Assembly (NCBI RefSeq): GCF_013401555.1 | Contig: NZ_CP058552.1 | Span: 6,200,001-6,264,000 of the forward strand | Direction of reading: 5' to 3' | DNA from: Paenibacillus sp. E222 | GTDB lineage: Bacteria; Bacillota; Bacilli; Paenibacillales; Paenibacillaceae | DNA length: 64,000 nt | Shown: piece by piece, positions 54,955-62,960 of the stretch | How the letters are laid out: each line of letters begins with the position of its first letter | Numbering within the stretch: position 1 is the first letter of the stretch | Notes under the pieces: generated by a model | The model's database searches: none | What the model was told of the DNA's origin: nothing | Seen by the model: only the letters and a program-made list of their open reading frames with translations | Position numbers and translations under genes: made by a program

Positions 54955-57048
54955 TTATTTTATACTGTCTTTCACAAGTGCTGCAAAAGCTTCCGAACCT
55001 TCCTTCGTCAGATGAACGCCATCTTTTTCGAAATATTCGTCATGACCCTCACTTGCAGTGTACCAATCAATAAGAGATACATTGCTATAATCCGAAGCCG
55101 CTTCGTTCAGTGCTTTATTCACCGTTCGTTCCCATGGGCGAGGAACTCGCACAGTAACCAGATAAACATGTTCTTCATCTTTCAGGTAATCCAGCACGGA
55201 ATTCAGACTTTTGGAATTGAAGGAACCGTTTGTTCCAAGCTCCAGTACGACCTGACTGCCCATTTGGTTATTTCTCTTCAGGCCATCCAGTACATCGGCA
55301 GCCTCCCACATCTGACGACCGATATGACCGTCCACGTGCACGCCCGAAATGGTCTGTTCAAGATAAGGTTTCGCGTCCAGAATGACCGAATCTCCAATAA
55401 CCGTATAATGAATCTTGCCGTCTTTGGATGGAGGGGCTGTTTCCCCCTGCTCTTTGGACGAATCTGACGTGTTGACAGGGCCCTCCTCCAGTTGGTCATT
55501 ACCGTTGTCTTCTGGATTTCCTTGATTGTCGGTGCTGCCTTGGGGTTTACCAACAGCATGGTTCGAGTCGCCAGGAGTTGATCCTTTCTGCTCACCTGAA
55601 GTAGGTTCCTCCGATTTGGGAGTATTACCTGGCTTCGTCGTTTGCTGTTCTTCTTTACCTGGTGGATCTCCAGCGTTCGCCGCTGGCTTATCATTTTTCT
55701 GTGGCGCAGGTTGGTTTTGAGACCCGGAAGTGCTCACTGTGGCTGGAAGAACGTCCTGCCCCTTCTCCTCCGTTACGGAATGATCTCCATTCAGTGTAGC
55801 CGACATCGATACCGAATGGGAATCAGAATTCGCTGCAGACGTAATCATCATCTGTGACACCGTAAAACACATCAACAGAAGGCTCATCAGCAATCCAGCG
55901 CGCTTCCACCATACGTTGCGAATGGATGTATTGCGCCCTCTTCCCCATAGCCGGGACCAGGAATCACGAAATCCGTTATGACGAATTGGATTTTCAATAT
56001 ATTTAAGTGACAAGGAGGCCAGTGCAACCGTTGCTGCAACCTGTAAAAGCATCCGCACAGGATGTGCTCCACCCGTGTCTACAGTTGGACTCGTCAGAAT
56101 AATGACAGGATAGTGCCACAGATATAATCCATAGGATCGTTCTCCGATCCAGCGCAATGGCTTAGCGCCTATGAGCCGTGCCAGGAAGGATGAAGGATGC
56201 GCCAATACAGCTACGAGCAATGTCGTCGCAATGGCCTGAAGCACCATTCCTCCTCGATACAATGAAGGGTCGTACTCACTGCTATTGAGCATCATGTAGA
56301 TTAACCAAGCCAGCGCAGCTAAGCCTAGTACATCCAGGACAAGCCGATTGACGCGGGCAAGGGATGACGACAGCTTGCGACTCGGCCATACCACAGCCAG
56401 TGCAGCCCCAGCCAGTAATGCAAATGCTCTAGTGTCTGTTCCATAATAAACACGGCTCGGGTCCAAGTCCGGATTATACATGATGGCCATTGCACCAGCA
56501 GACAATTCAGCTGCCACGACAATAAAGACGACCAGCCATCCCTTTCTTTTGAACAAGACGATTGCTGCGACCAGTAGAAGGGGCCAAACAATGTAAAACT
56601 GTTCTTCCACAGCCAGCGACCAGAAATGTCCAAAGGGTGATGGAGGGCCGAAACTTTCGAAATAGGAAACGTTATGAAAGATATACCACCAATTGCTTAT
56701 GTATAATACTCCCGAGACAATGTCACCACGCAACGAAGCGAGTCGAGCTGGATCTGTGCAAAGCAGCCAAATCATCACCGCTGCTGTCATCGTGATCATG
56801 CCAGGTAACAAGCGCCTTACTCTTCGCACCCAGAAATCACCGAGGGATATCCGGCCATGCTCCTGCCATTGTGTCAAAAGAATGTCTGTAATCAAATACC
56901 CTGAGAGTACAAAGAAAATGCCTACACCGAGCAAACCGCCCGGAATAAAATCTAAATTCAGATGATACCCTATGACTGCAAGCACAGCGATGGCTCTCAA
57001 ACCATCCAGTCCGTTCATATGCCGCTTGCTTTTCAACGATTGTGACAT
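54955..57048 (-). CDS. OatA-like membrane acyltransferase with C-terminal SGNH domain
   Basis: 697 residues from ATG 57048 after AAGGAGG; the longer open frame upstream lacks the family signature. Residues 10-370 form an acyltransferase-3 membrane domain (GLDGLRAIAVLAVIGYHL, FFVLSGYLIT, WSLAVEEQFYIVWPLLL). A low-complexity linker of about 120 residues rich in Pro, Gly, Asn, Gln and Glu follows, then a surface SGNH domain with Ser554 in GDS, LGTNG and the Asp676/His679 pair in DGVH. Family knowledge: such proteins O-acetylate peptidoglycan or secondary wall polymers and raise lysozyme resistance. Confidence 0.9.
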   Translation of the reverse strand: MSQSLKSKRHMNGLDGLRAIAVLAVIGYHLNLDFIPGGLLGVGIFFVLSGYLITDILLTQWQEHGRISLGDFWVRRVRRLLPGMITMTAAVMIWLLCTDPARLASLRGDIVSGVLYISNWWYIFHNVSYFESFGPPSPFGHFWSLAVEEQFYIVWPLLLVAAIVLFKRKGWLVVFIVVAAELSAGAMAIMYNPDLDPSRVYYGTDTRAFALLAGAALAVVWPSRKLSSSLARVNRLVLDVLGLAALAWLIYMMLNSSEYDPSLYRGGMVLQAIATTLLVAVLAHPSSFLARLIGAKPLRWIGERSYGLYLWHYPVIILTSPTVDTGGAHPVRMLLQVAATVALASLSLKYIENPIRHNGFRDSWSRLWGRGRNTSIRNVWWKRAGLLMSLLLMCFTVSQMMITSAANSDSHSVSMSATLNGDHSVTEEKGQDVLPATVSTSGSQNQPAPQKNDKPAANAGDPPGKEEQQTTKPGNTPKSEEPTSGEQKGSTPGDSNHAVGKPQGSTDNQGNPEDNGNDQLEEGPVNTSDSSKEQGETAPPSKDGKIHYTVIGDSVILDAKPYLEQTISGVHVDGHIGRQMWEAADVLDGLKRNNQMGSQVVLELGTNGSFNSKSLNSVLDYLKDEEHVYLVTVRVPRPWERTVNKALNEAASDYSNVSLIDWYTASEGHDEYFEKDGVHLTKEGSEAFAALVKDSIK

Positions 57049-57458
57049 GCGAGCCCCTCCTTGACCATGTGAGTCGAAATCATCCATGTCCGGGGCGTTC
57101 GAGAACTCCTTGTGGTTCTGGTTGTCATTAACATACGTATTGCACCTTCCATCATTCATTTACAACATAAAGAAGACGTATTACTTAACCATGATATTTT
57201 ATGATTACGATTTCTTTATATCTTTGTCGTTATGTCCCGTTTAGCATTATACGCCGGAAAGATTATTCACAAATTACAGCAATAGTTACAATCCAGTGAA
57301 ACGATGTAACCTTTCCTGCCAAGCATATATAGCTGTAAAATCATACTCTAATTTTATTGTTAAATACAGCATTTTTCATGGAATGGCTAATATTACCTTG
57401 CCTTTTATTTCATATATAAGCAGATCCCTCTGAGGGTCTGGAGTGTGCGCTTGCCAAT
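57049..57458. other. AT-rich noncoding region upstream of the OatA-like gene
   Basis: About 400 bases without a supported gene. The OatA-like promoter is expected here (a candidate is listed at 57246). Around 57330-57420 the sequence is very AT-rich. A small AGATCCCTC/GAGGGTCT hairpin lies at 57422-57439. Confidence 0.45.
57246..57273 (-). promoter_or_regulatory. Possible promoter of the OatA-like gene
   Basis: On the minus strand TTTGTG, 16 bases and a perfect TATAAT. It would give a leader of about 190 bases before the start codon. Confidence 0.35.
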
Positions 57459-57490
57459 AGAAAAAGGCTGCCGACTTGCTCAGCAGCCAA
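57459..57490 (-). terminator. Terminator after the flavin reductase-like gene
   Basis: On the minus strand GGCTGC, an 11-base loop and GCAGCC are followed by TTTTTC. Confidence 0.8.
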
Positions 57491-57560
57491 TAACCATTAT
57501 AAACCTATCTCTTGCCTGATTGAAAGTTTTGCTCATAATTGCATCTTGGTGCCTAGGACC

Positions 57561-58121
57561 CTAGAGGTAAAAGGGATGATTCTTCTCTTCCGCGCGCCCA
57601 TCGAGAATCCGATAAGAGGATCGTCCTACGTACATTGGAATTTGCAATTTGTCCAGATTAACCATTCCATTGTCCAGAAAATATTCCGGGTCTTGATACC
57701 GCTGTAACACTTCACCTGCAATCCATTCATGATCCCCATACGTTGTCATATCGATCACCTTGCACTCGTAAGCAAAATAAGCTTCGGTTAGCATGGGTAC
57801 GTTCACTTTGATTCCTTCTTCGTATGTAATCCCGAATTTCGAGAATTTGTCTGTGTCTCTTCCACTGAAGGTTCCCGCAGCCTGAATCCACTCCGAATGA
57901 TGACCTGGAAGGAAGTGCACCCCGAATACTCCACTCTGCTCAATCAATTCATAAGAGTACGTTTCTTTTCGCAGCGATATCCCGTAAATTCCGGGAGACG
58001 ATCCAATATAGGTATGCCAGCCTGAGGCCATCACATTCTGCGAGTCCTTATGACGAGACGTCACTACCGCCACCATGCCGGGATATGAATAAAACATAGG
58101 TTCATCTATCGGTTTCCGCAT
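57561..58121 (-). CDS. Flavin reductase-like FMN-binding protein
   Basis: 186 residues with the flavin-reductase split-barrel pattern: YPGMVAVVTSRHKDSQNVMASGWHTYIGSSPGIYGISL at 13-50 (FMN contacts in the ASGWH region), GVFGVHFLP near 70 and GDHEWIAGEVLQ near 128. It may supply reduced flavin or reduce a small substrate. Start after AAAGAGGTG. Single gene; no partner oxygenase is adjacent. Confidence 0.82.
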   Translation of the reverse strand: MRKPIDEPMFYSYPGMVAVVTSRHKDSQNVMASGWHTYIGSSPGIYGISLRKETYSYELIEQSGVFGVHFLPGHHSEWIQAAGTFSGRDTDKFSKFGITYEEGIKVNVPMLTEAYFAYECKVIDMTTYGDHEWIAGEVLQRYQDPEYFLDNGMVNLDKLQIPMYVGRSSYRILDGRAEEKNHPFYL

Positions 58122-58337
58122 CTGATCACCTCTTTGTTTTTATTTGGCCCCAAAGCTGCACCAGGCCGTTTTCTCACCCATTATTATACAATATAAGTAA
58201 AGGATGAAAAAGAATTACTTCCTTATCACAATTCACTTATTGAAGAGAAGAGGCTGGATGAACGATCAAATGGATTGCGTTATGACTAACATTCATAGTA
58301 ATCTTGATTAAACACAACTGAGAAATGGGGAATAGCA

Positions 58338-58856
58338 GTGATTGAAAAAGCAACGTTTGCCGGGGGATGTTTCTGGTGTATGGTCAGTCCTTTTGAAGAG
58401 CAGCCCGGCATTCACGGGATTATATCCGGATACATGGGTGGAACCGTAGAAAACCCTACATATGAGCAAGTATTGACCGGTGAAACAGGGCATTTGGAAG
58501 TTGTGCAAATCTCGTTTGATCCAGCCATTTTCCCATATGAGAAATTGCTTGAGCTGTACTGGCCGCAGATCGATCCAACCGATGCCACGGGTCAGGGTAA
58601 TGATCGCAAGAGCCAATATCGGGCTGCCATTCTATATCACAATGAAGAGCAGCGCCAATTGGCCCTGAAATCACGAGAGGAACTGGGCAAAACAGGCCGA
58701 TTCGATAAACCTGTCGTTACTGCCATTGAGGAAGCCTCCGTATTTTATCCGGCAGAAGAATATCATCAAAATTTTCATCGCAAAGATCCGAAATATTATA
58801 AAGAATCCAGAATTTATTCTGGACGCGATGAAATAATCAAGAAATATTGGAGTTAA
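58338..58856 (+). CDS. msrA: Peptide methionine (S)-S-oxide reductase MsrA
   Basis: 172 residues from GTG 58338, seven bases after TGGGG. The catalytic motif GGCFWC (Cys11 and Cys14) is at the N terminus and the family segments GYMGG, NPTYEQV, GHLEVVQISFDP and YPAEEYHQ follow. Cys11 and Cys14 are the only cysteines, so Cys14 or a thioredoxin must resolve the sulfenic acid. It repairs oxidised Met in the cytoplasm. No fused or adjacent msrB is seen. Confidence 0.94.
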   Translation: MIEKATFAGGCFWCMVSPFEEQPGIHGIISGYMGGTVENPTYEQVLTGETGHLEVVQISFDPAIFPYEKLLELYWPQIDPTDATGQGNDRKSQYRAAILYHNEEQRQLALKSREELGKTGRFDKPVVTAIEEASVFYPAEEYHQNFHRKDPKYYKESRIYSGRDEIIKKYWS

Positions 58857-58874
58857 TCTCTTTAAATAAATAAT

Positions 58875-58903
58875 AAAGCGGCCACATGAGCCGCTTTTTT
58901 GTT
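58875..58903. terminator. Bidirectional terminator after msrA
   Basis: AAAGCGGC, seven-base loop, GCCGCTTTTTT. The A run before the stem lets it also serve the convergent HAD gene. Confidence 0.88.
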
Positions 58904-58912
58904 GCATCCTTT

Positions 58913-59563
58913 TTACAGTAAACCAATTAAGGTCTTCAACTCTCTGATACTATCAATAACCCGATCCGCCTGAGCTAATTCATCGGCTTGAGCAAAGTCA
59001 AAATTACATCCGATGGACATTAAATCATTATCTTTCGCAGCCTTAATGTCAGACAATCGATCCCCGATGACCATCCCATTCGTGATCTTATATTTCTCCA
59101 CGATGGAGCGTACGAGATCAGACTTATTTTGTGATGAAATCTGCTGTATGCTGAATGTCTCCGTTACCCACTCATCCAGATGATAATAGGTTACGATGGC
59201 ATTCAAGTATTCGATTTGTCCATTACTCGCTATGTATATCGGTATACTCTTCTCTTTGCAGTATTGAAAGAATTCTTCTACGCACGGATATAGTGCACCA
59301 TGGCCTGCCTCGATATTCGCAATCAACTTCTCATGAAACCATTCATTTGCTTGCAGTCTGATCTGGTCCGAGTAGTCGGGCAACAAATTCTCCCAGACGA
59401 CGGGCAGAGGAACTCCCATAATTTCACGGTACTTTTCTATTGGCGTATTCTGCTCCCACAATCCCTTTGATCTCAGATGATTAAACGTGTCATGCAGAGA
59501 AGTTTCCAATATTCGATCTGTTTGAAATAGCGTACCATCCATATCAAAAATCAATGAAAGCAT
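58913..59563 (-). CDS. HAD-superfamily phosphatase (phosphoglycolate phosphatase-like)
   Basis: 216 residues from ATG 59563, behind AAGGAGAA. Motif I is FDMDGTLFQT (nucleophile Asp8, acid/base Asp10), motif II is YIASNGQ, motif III Lys lies near SQNKSDLV and motif IV is MVIGDRLSDIKAAKDND. A helical cap of type 1 lies between motifs I and II. A broad small-phosphate-ester or nucleotide phosphatase; substrate unknown. Confidence 0.88.
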   Translation of the reverse strand: MLSLIFDMDGTLFQTDRILETSLHDTFNHLRSKGLWEQNTPIEKYREIMGVPLPVVWENLLPDYSDQIRLQANEWFHEKLIANIEAGHGALYPCVEEFFQYCKEKSIPIYIASNGQIEYLNAIVTYYHLDEWVTETFSIQQISSQNKSDLVRSIVEKYKITNGMVIGDRLSDIKAAKDNDLMSIGCNFDFAQADELAQADRVIDSIRELKTLIGLL

Positions 59564-59797
59564 AAACAGATTCTCCTTCTTCATATTCAGGATATATATT
59601 GAGATACAATGGGTCACTCTACTCAGGTAAAGTTACTATTCATCACCATACGTGAATACCTATCATTTGACAACCCTTCCAGATTACACGACTGAAATCA
59701 CCCCTTATTCCAAGGTTGGTTATGAACTGCCTCTCATTCGTCCATACTATTACCTACGAAATAAACCGTCATCACGAATGGCAGGGGAGGAAGCACC

Positions 59798-61558
59798 ATG
59801 AACCGGAAAAACCCGCATCAAATCAATCAACCTGCAGCAGAATTACCCGTTCCGCTTGAATTCGATCGCAGCTGGATCACGCAACTGGAGTCCAGACTCG
59901 ATAAAGGTGGCCCATGGGGTGATTACAGACTCTTTCAACTTGGCATTCAAGCCGAAGAGACGAATCTGATTCCCAATTTTGATGAAATCCAGTGTCTCAA
60001 GCATTTACAGGGACTCACCCCTCTTCCACACCAGATGGATACTGCACGAAGAGTACTGTTTGAGATGTCAGGCCGTGCCATTCTTGCCGATGAGGTGGGA
60101 CTTGGCAAAACGATTGAAGCTGGCCTGATTTTAAAAGAATATATGGTCCGTGGACTCGTATCCAAAGTGCTCATTCTCGTGCCTGCGTCCCTTGTATTGC
60201 AGTGGGTCCGGGAGCTGAATTCCAAATTTGGCATCCCTGCGGTGGCACAGAAAAAGGCGTATTCCTGGCAAAATGAAGTCGTGGTTGCCTCCATGGATAC
60301 CGCTAAGCGTGATCCGCATAAAGATATGCTGCTGAATACGGATTACGACATGATTATTATTGATGAGGCTCATAAGCTTAAAAATAAAAAAACGACCAAC
60401 TATCAATTCATGCTGAAGTTACGGAAAAAATATTGCCTGCTGCTTACGGCTACACCGGTGCAGAACGACATGAGCGAGCTGTTCAACCTCATTAACCTGC
60501 TCAAGCCGGGACAACTTGGCCGTCAGGGTGATTTTGCAGCCAATTTTGTCGTCGACAAACGTATTCCGAAAAATCAGGAGCAGCTCAAGGATGAATTATC
60601 CAAAGTCATGATCCGTAACCGCCGCGGTGAAGGCCCTGTTCAATTCACCAAACGGAACGTATCCAATGTAAATTTGCAGCTATCACCTGAAGAACAGGCC
60701 CTCTATGATGGCGTAACTTCCTTTGTGAAAGATCAGTACCAGGAAGCGGGCGGCAACCTGAGCAGCATGCTTTCACTGGTAACGTTGCAGCGGGAAGTAT
60801 GCAGCAGCCGGGATGCCGTGTTTGTGACGTTGGTCAATCTGTCGAAGAAGCTTCCACTGGACTCCCCGCTGCGGGATAAGATTTGGGAGCTCGTTGCCCA
60901 TATTAAAGCGATCAAGGAAAATACCAAAGCGGAAAAAACGATGGAACTCGTTCGTAACATGAATGAGAAGGTTATTATTTTCACCGAATACCGTGCCACG
61001 CAGGAGTACTTGCTCAATTATTTTCGCAACAACGGCCTGACCGCAGTTCCCTACCGGGGCGGCATGAACCGGGGTAAAAAGGACTGGATGATGGACCTCT
61101 TCCGCGGCCGAGTACAAGCAATGATTGCAACCGAAGCGGGCGGTGAGGGCATCAACCTGCAATTTTGCCATCACATGATCAACTTCGACCTGCCCTGGAA
61201 TCCCATGCGTGTTGAGCAGCGGATCGGCCGTGTACACCGATTGGGACAGCAGAATGATGTGAACATCTACAACCTTTCAACGACAGGCACAATCGAAGAG
61301 CATATTCTGAATCTGCTTCATGAGAAGATCAATATGTTCGAGATGGTTATTGGTGGCTTGGATGTCATTCTCGAGCGGCTGGAGAAGAAAGAATCGATCG
61401 AAAAGAGTTTGTACAAAATCATGCTCGAATCACAAAACGAAGAGGATATCCGCCGTAAAATGGACTCGCTTGGACAATCGCTGAACTCCATTCAGCGCGA
61501 AGTCGCAGATGAAGCACCCGCCGTATCCGGGCTTGACCTTCGTAAAGGAGGTCTCTGA
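59798..61558 (+). CDS. yqhH: SNF2-family helicase-like ATPase (YqhH-like)
   Basis: 586 residues with a full superfamily 2 motor: LADEVGLGKTIEAGL (Walker A, 97-110), IIIDEAHKLKN (190-200), LLTATPVQND, then the second lobe with KVIIFTEYRATQ, TEAGGEGINLQF and the arginine motif VEQRIGRVHRLGQ. There is no attached nuclease, chromo or zinc domain. Length fits YqhH of B. subtilis, related to RapA/SNF2 remodellers. Start after GGGGAGG. Its stop lies two bases before the next start, so the two are translated together. Confidence 0.92.
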   Translation: MNRKNPHQINQPAAELPVPLEFDRSWITQLESRLDKGGPWGDYRLFQLGIQAEETNLIPNFDEIQCLKHLQGLTPLPHQMDTARRVLFEMSGRAILADEVGLGKTIEAGLILKEYMVRGLVSKVLILVPASLVLQWVRELNSKFGIPAVAQKKAYSWQNEVVVASMDTAKRDPHKDMLLNTDYDMIIIDEAHKLKNKKTTNYQFMLKLRKKYCLLLTATPVQNDMSELFNLINLLKPGQLGRQGDFAANFVVDKRIPKNQEQLKDELSKVMIRNRRGEGPVQFTKRNVSNVNLQLSPEEQALYDGVTSFVKDQYQEAGGNLSSMLSLVTLQREVCSSRDAVFVTLVNLSKKLPLDSPLRDKIWELVAHIKAIKENTKAEKTMELVRNMNEKVIIFTEYRATQEYLLNYFRNNGLTAVPYRGGMNRGKKDWMMDLFRGRVQAMIATEAGGEGINLQFCHHMINFDLPWNPMRVEQRIGRVHRLGQQNDVNIYNLSTTGTIEEHILNLLHEKINMFEMVIGGLDVILERLEKKESIEKSLYKIMLESQNEEDIRRKMDSLGQSLNSIQREVADEAPAVSGLDLRKGGL

Positions 61559-61560
61559 TC

Positions 61561-62778
61561 ATGACCATGTCACCCCATGAAGTGCAGGCGTATGTGCTCA
61601 CTTACCTGGAAACACTCGATTGCCAGATTATGGAGCGTTCCCCTGCTCATGTTACGGTAAAACTTTCACCCGAAGCCGACAAGGCGTTAACCAATCGTCC
61701 GTATTATTGGGGATTTGTGGAGCGAACCGGCGCACCTGCGGAGACGATGTCTTTTACATTCGTCTTTGATCCGGAAGCCTATCAGCAAGCGTTGGAAGCT
61801 GAAGAAGCAAAAGCTGCACAGTTAGCTCCACCAGCCTCACCAGGTGTCGGTACCCCCGAGGCTCCCAAGGATACCATTCTAGGTCGGTACTTCGGTATTG
61901 TTCCCTCTCTGCCTCAGCTGGGACCCGGACGGATTTTGAAAGAAGATGTTGTATATGGCAGCCGCAGGTTGCAGCAGATCTTCAATGCAGCGCGCGAAGG
62001 GGGCGCATTCGTGAACCTGTTTGAACAGGCTGCAAAAAGGCAATTGCGTGCTACCGCACCCGCAGTATATGAGCCATGGCTTGGTGTGTGTTTTAAAGTG
62101 GAATTTGCCTGTGATCTGAAAAAAGAGGAACTTCATTTTATCGGCATCTCCCTCAGAACCGGGGAAATTGTCGAGAAGTTCGGCTCGAAGCTGAACAGGC
62201 GAGACCTTAGTCCAAGGCTCGCTGAGAATATGCACGTCCAGACCGCCAAAATATCGTTAGCTGATGCCGGGGCAGCTCTGGAATCGCATTTGACGAACCG
62301 CCTGCTGGAACTCGACTATAGCTGGGCAGAGAAAGCCAAAGAACGGCTTGATCTGGAGCTTGCTGTTGTGGATACGTACTATGAAGCAGTTCTTAGAGAG
62401 GAAACCCCTGAGGTCGACGTAAATACAGCCTCTGCCTCCAGCACAGACGGTAGTTCAAAGGATCAGGAACATGCAGGGACCGGGCCATCTGCCCAAATTC
62501 AGACTTCACGCTCCAGCCCCTCCCGTATCCAGAACGCACGTCTGCAGTCCGTCCAACCAACGGGTGTGACCATAGGATCAGATGTCGAACTTGCGGCTGA
62601 AGCGGCTGTTCAGGCAGAACCAGAAACGGACCCGGAACAGGATAAAGCCCGCCAAGCGGTTATGGACCGGGAAGCCATGAAGCTGCAATACGAAACACGC
62701 CGTACCGAGATGATCTGGCAATATGAGCCCAAAGTGAAGGTTACCGCGATAAGCAGCGGCATGTTTCATTTAAGATAG
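61561..62778 (+). CDS. yqhG: YqhG family protein, partner of the SNF2-like ATPase
   Basis: 405 residues. The conserved part (residues 1-290) has a small N-terminal domain (PYYWGFVERTG, TFVFDPE), an Ala/Pro-rich linker (about 80-105), and a larger domain (GRYFGIVPSLPQLGPGRILKEDVVYGSRRLQQIF, GVCFKVEFACDLKKEELHFIGI). A second low-complexity Ser/Gln/Asn linker near 290-345 precedes a C-terminal helix (YETRRTEMIWQYEPKVKV) at 380-398. No catalytic motif is recognised. AAAGGAGG lies nine bases before the start, inside the preceding gene. Function unknown. Confidence 0.88.
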   Translation: MTMSPHEVQAYVLTYLETLDCQIMERSPAHVTVKLSPEADKALTNRPYYWGFVERTGAPAETMSFTFVFDPEAYQQALEAEEAKAAQLAPPASPGVGTPEAPKDTILGRYFGIVPSLPQLGPGRILKEDVVYGSRRLQQIFNAAREGGAFVNLFEQAAKRQLRATAPAVYEPWLGVCFKVEFACDLKKEELHFIGISLRTGEIVEKFGSKLNRRDLSPRLAENMHVQTAKISLADAGAALESHLTNRLLELDYSWAEKAKERLDLELAVVDTYYEAVLREETPEVDVNTASASSTDGSSKDQEHAGTGPSAQIQTSRSSPSRIQNARLQSVQPTGVTIGSDVELAAEAAVQAEPETDPEQDKARQAVMDREAMKLQYETRRTEMIWQYEPKVKVTAISSGMFHLR

Positions 62779-62787
62779 ACGACGAAG

Positions 62788-62830
62788 ACACTACTTTTCC
62801 CGCAAATGACGGCAAAAGTAGTGTTTATTC
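62788..62830 (+). terminator. Terminator after yqhHG
   Basis: ACACTACTTTT and AAAAGTAGTGT form an 11-pair stem, followed by TTATTC. Confidence 0.78.
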
Positions 62831-62960
62831 ATGAGTGGCAGCCCGACAGGTTGCAGCAACCTTTGCACAAGCTGTCCTCTAAAATGGAAATAGAAACGAT
62901 CATGCAGTGAAAATGAGTCCGTTTTGTCAGGATATGTACCCCAGAAAAGTAGGTGTTAGC

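Noticed and set aside
59564..59797. Glycine riboswitch near yqhH, which neighbours gcvT in B. subtilis
   Set aside because: No gcv gene follows and no tandem aptamer-like structure is visible.
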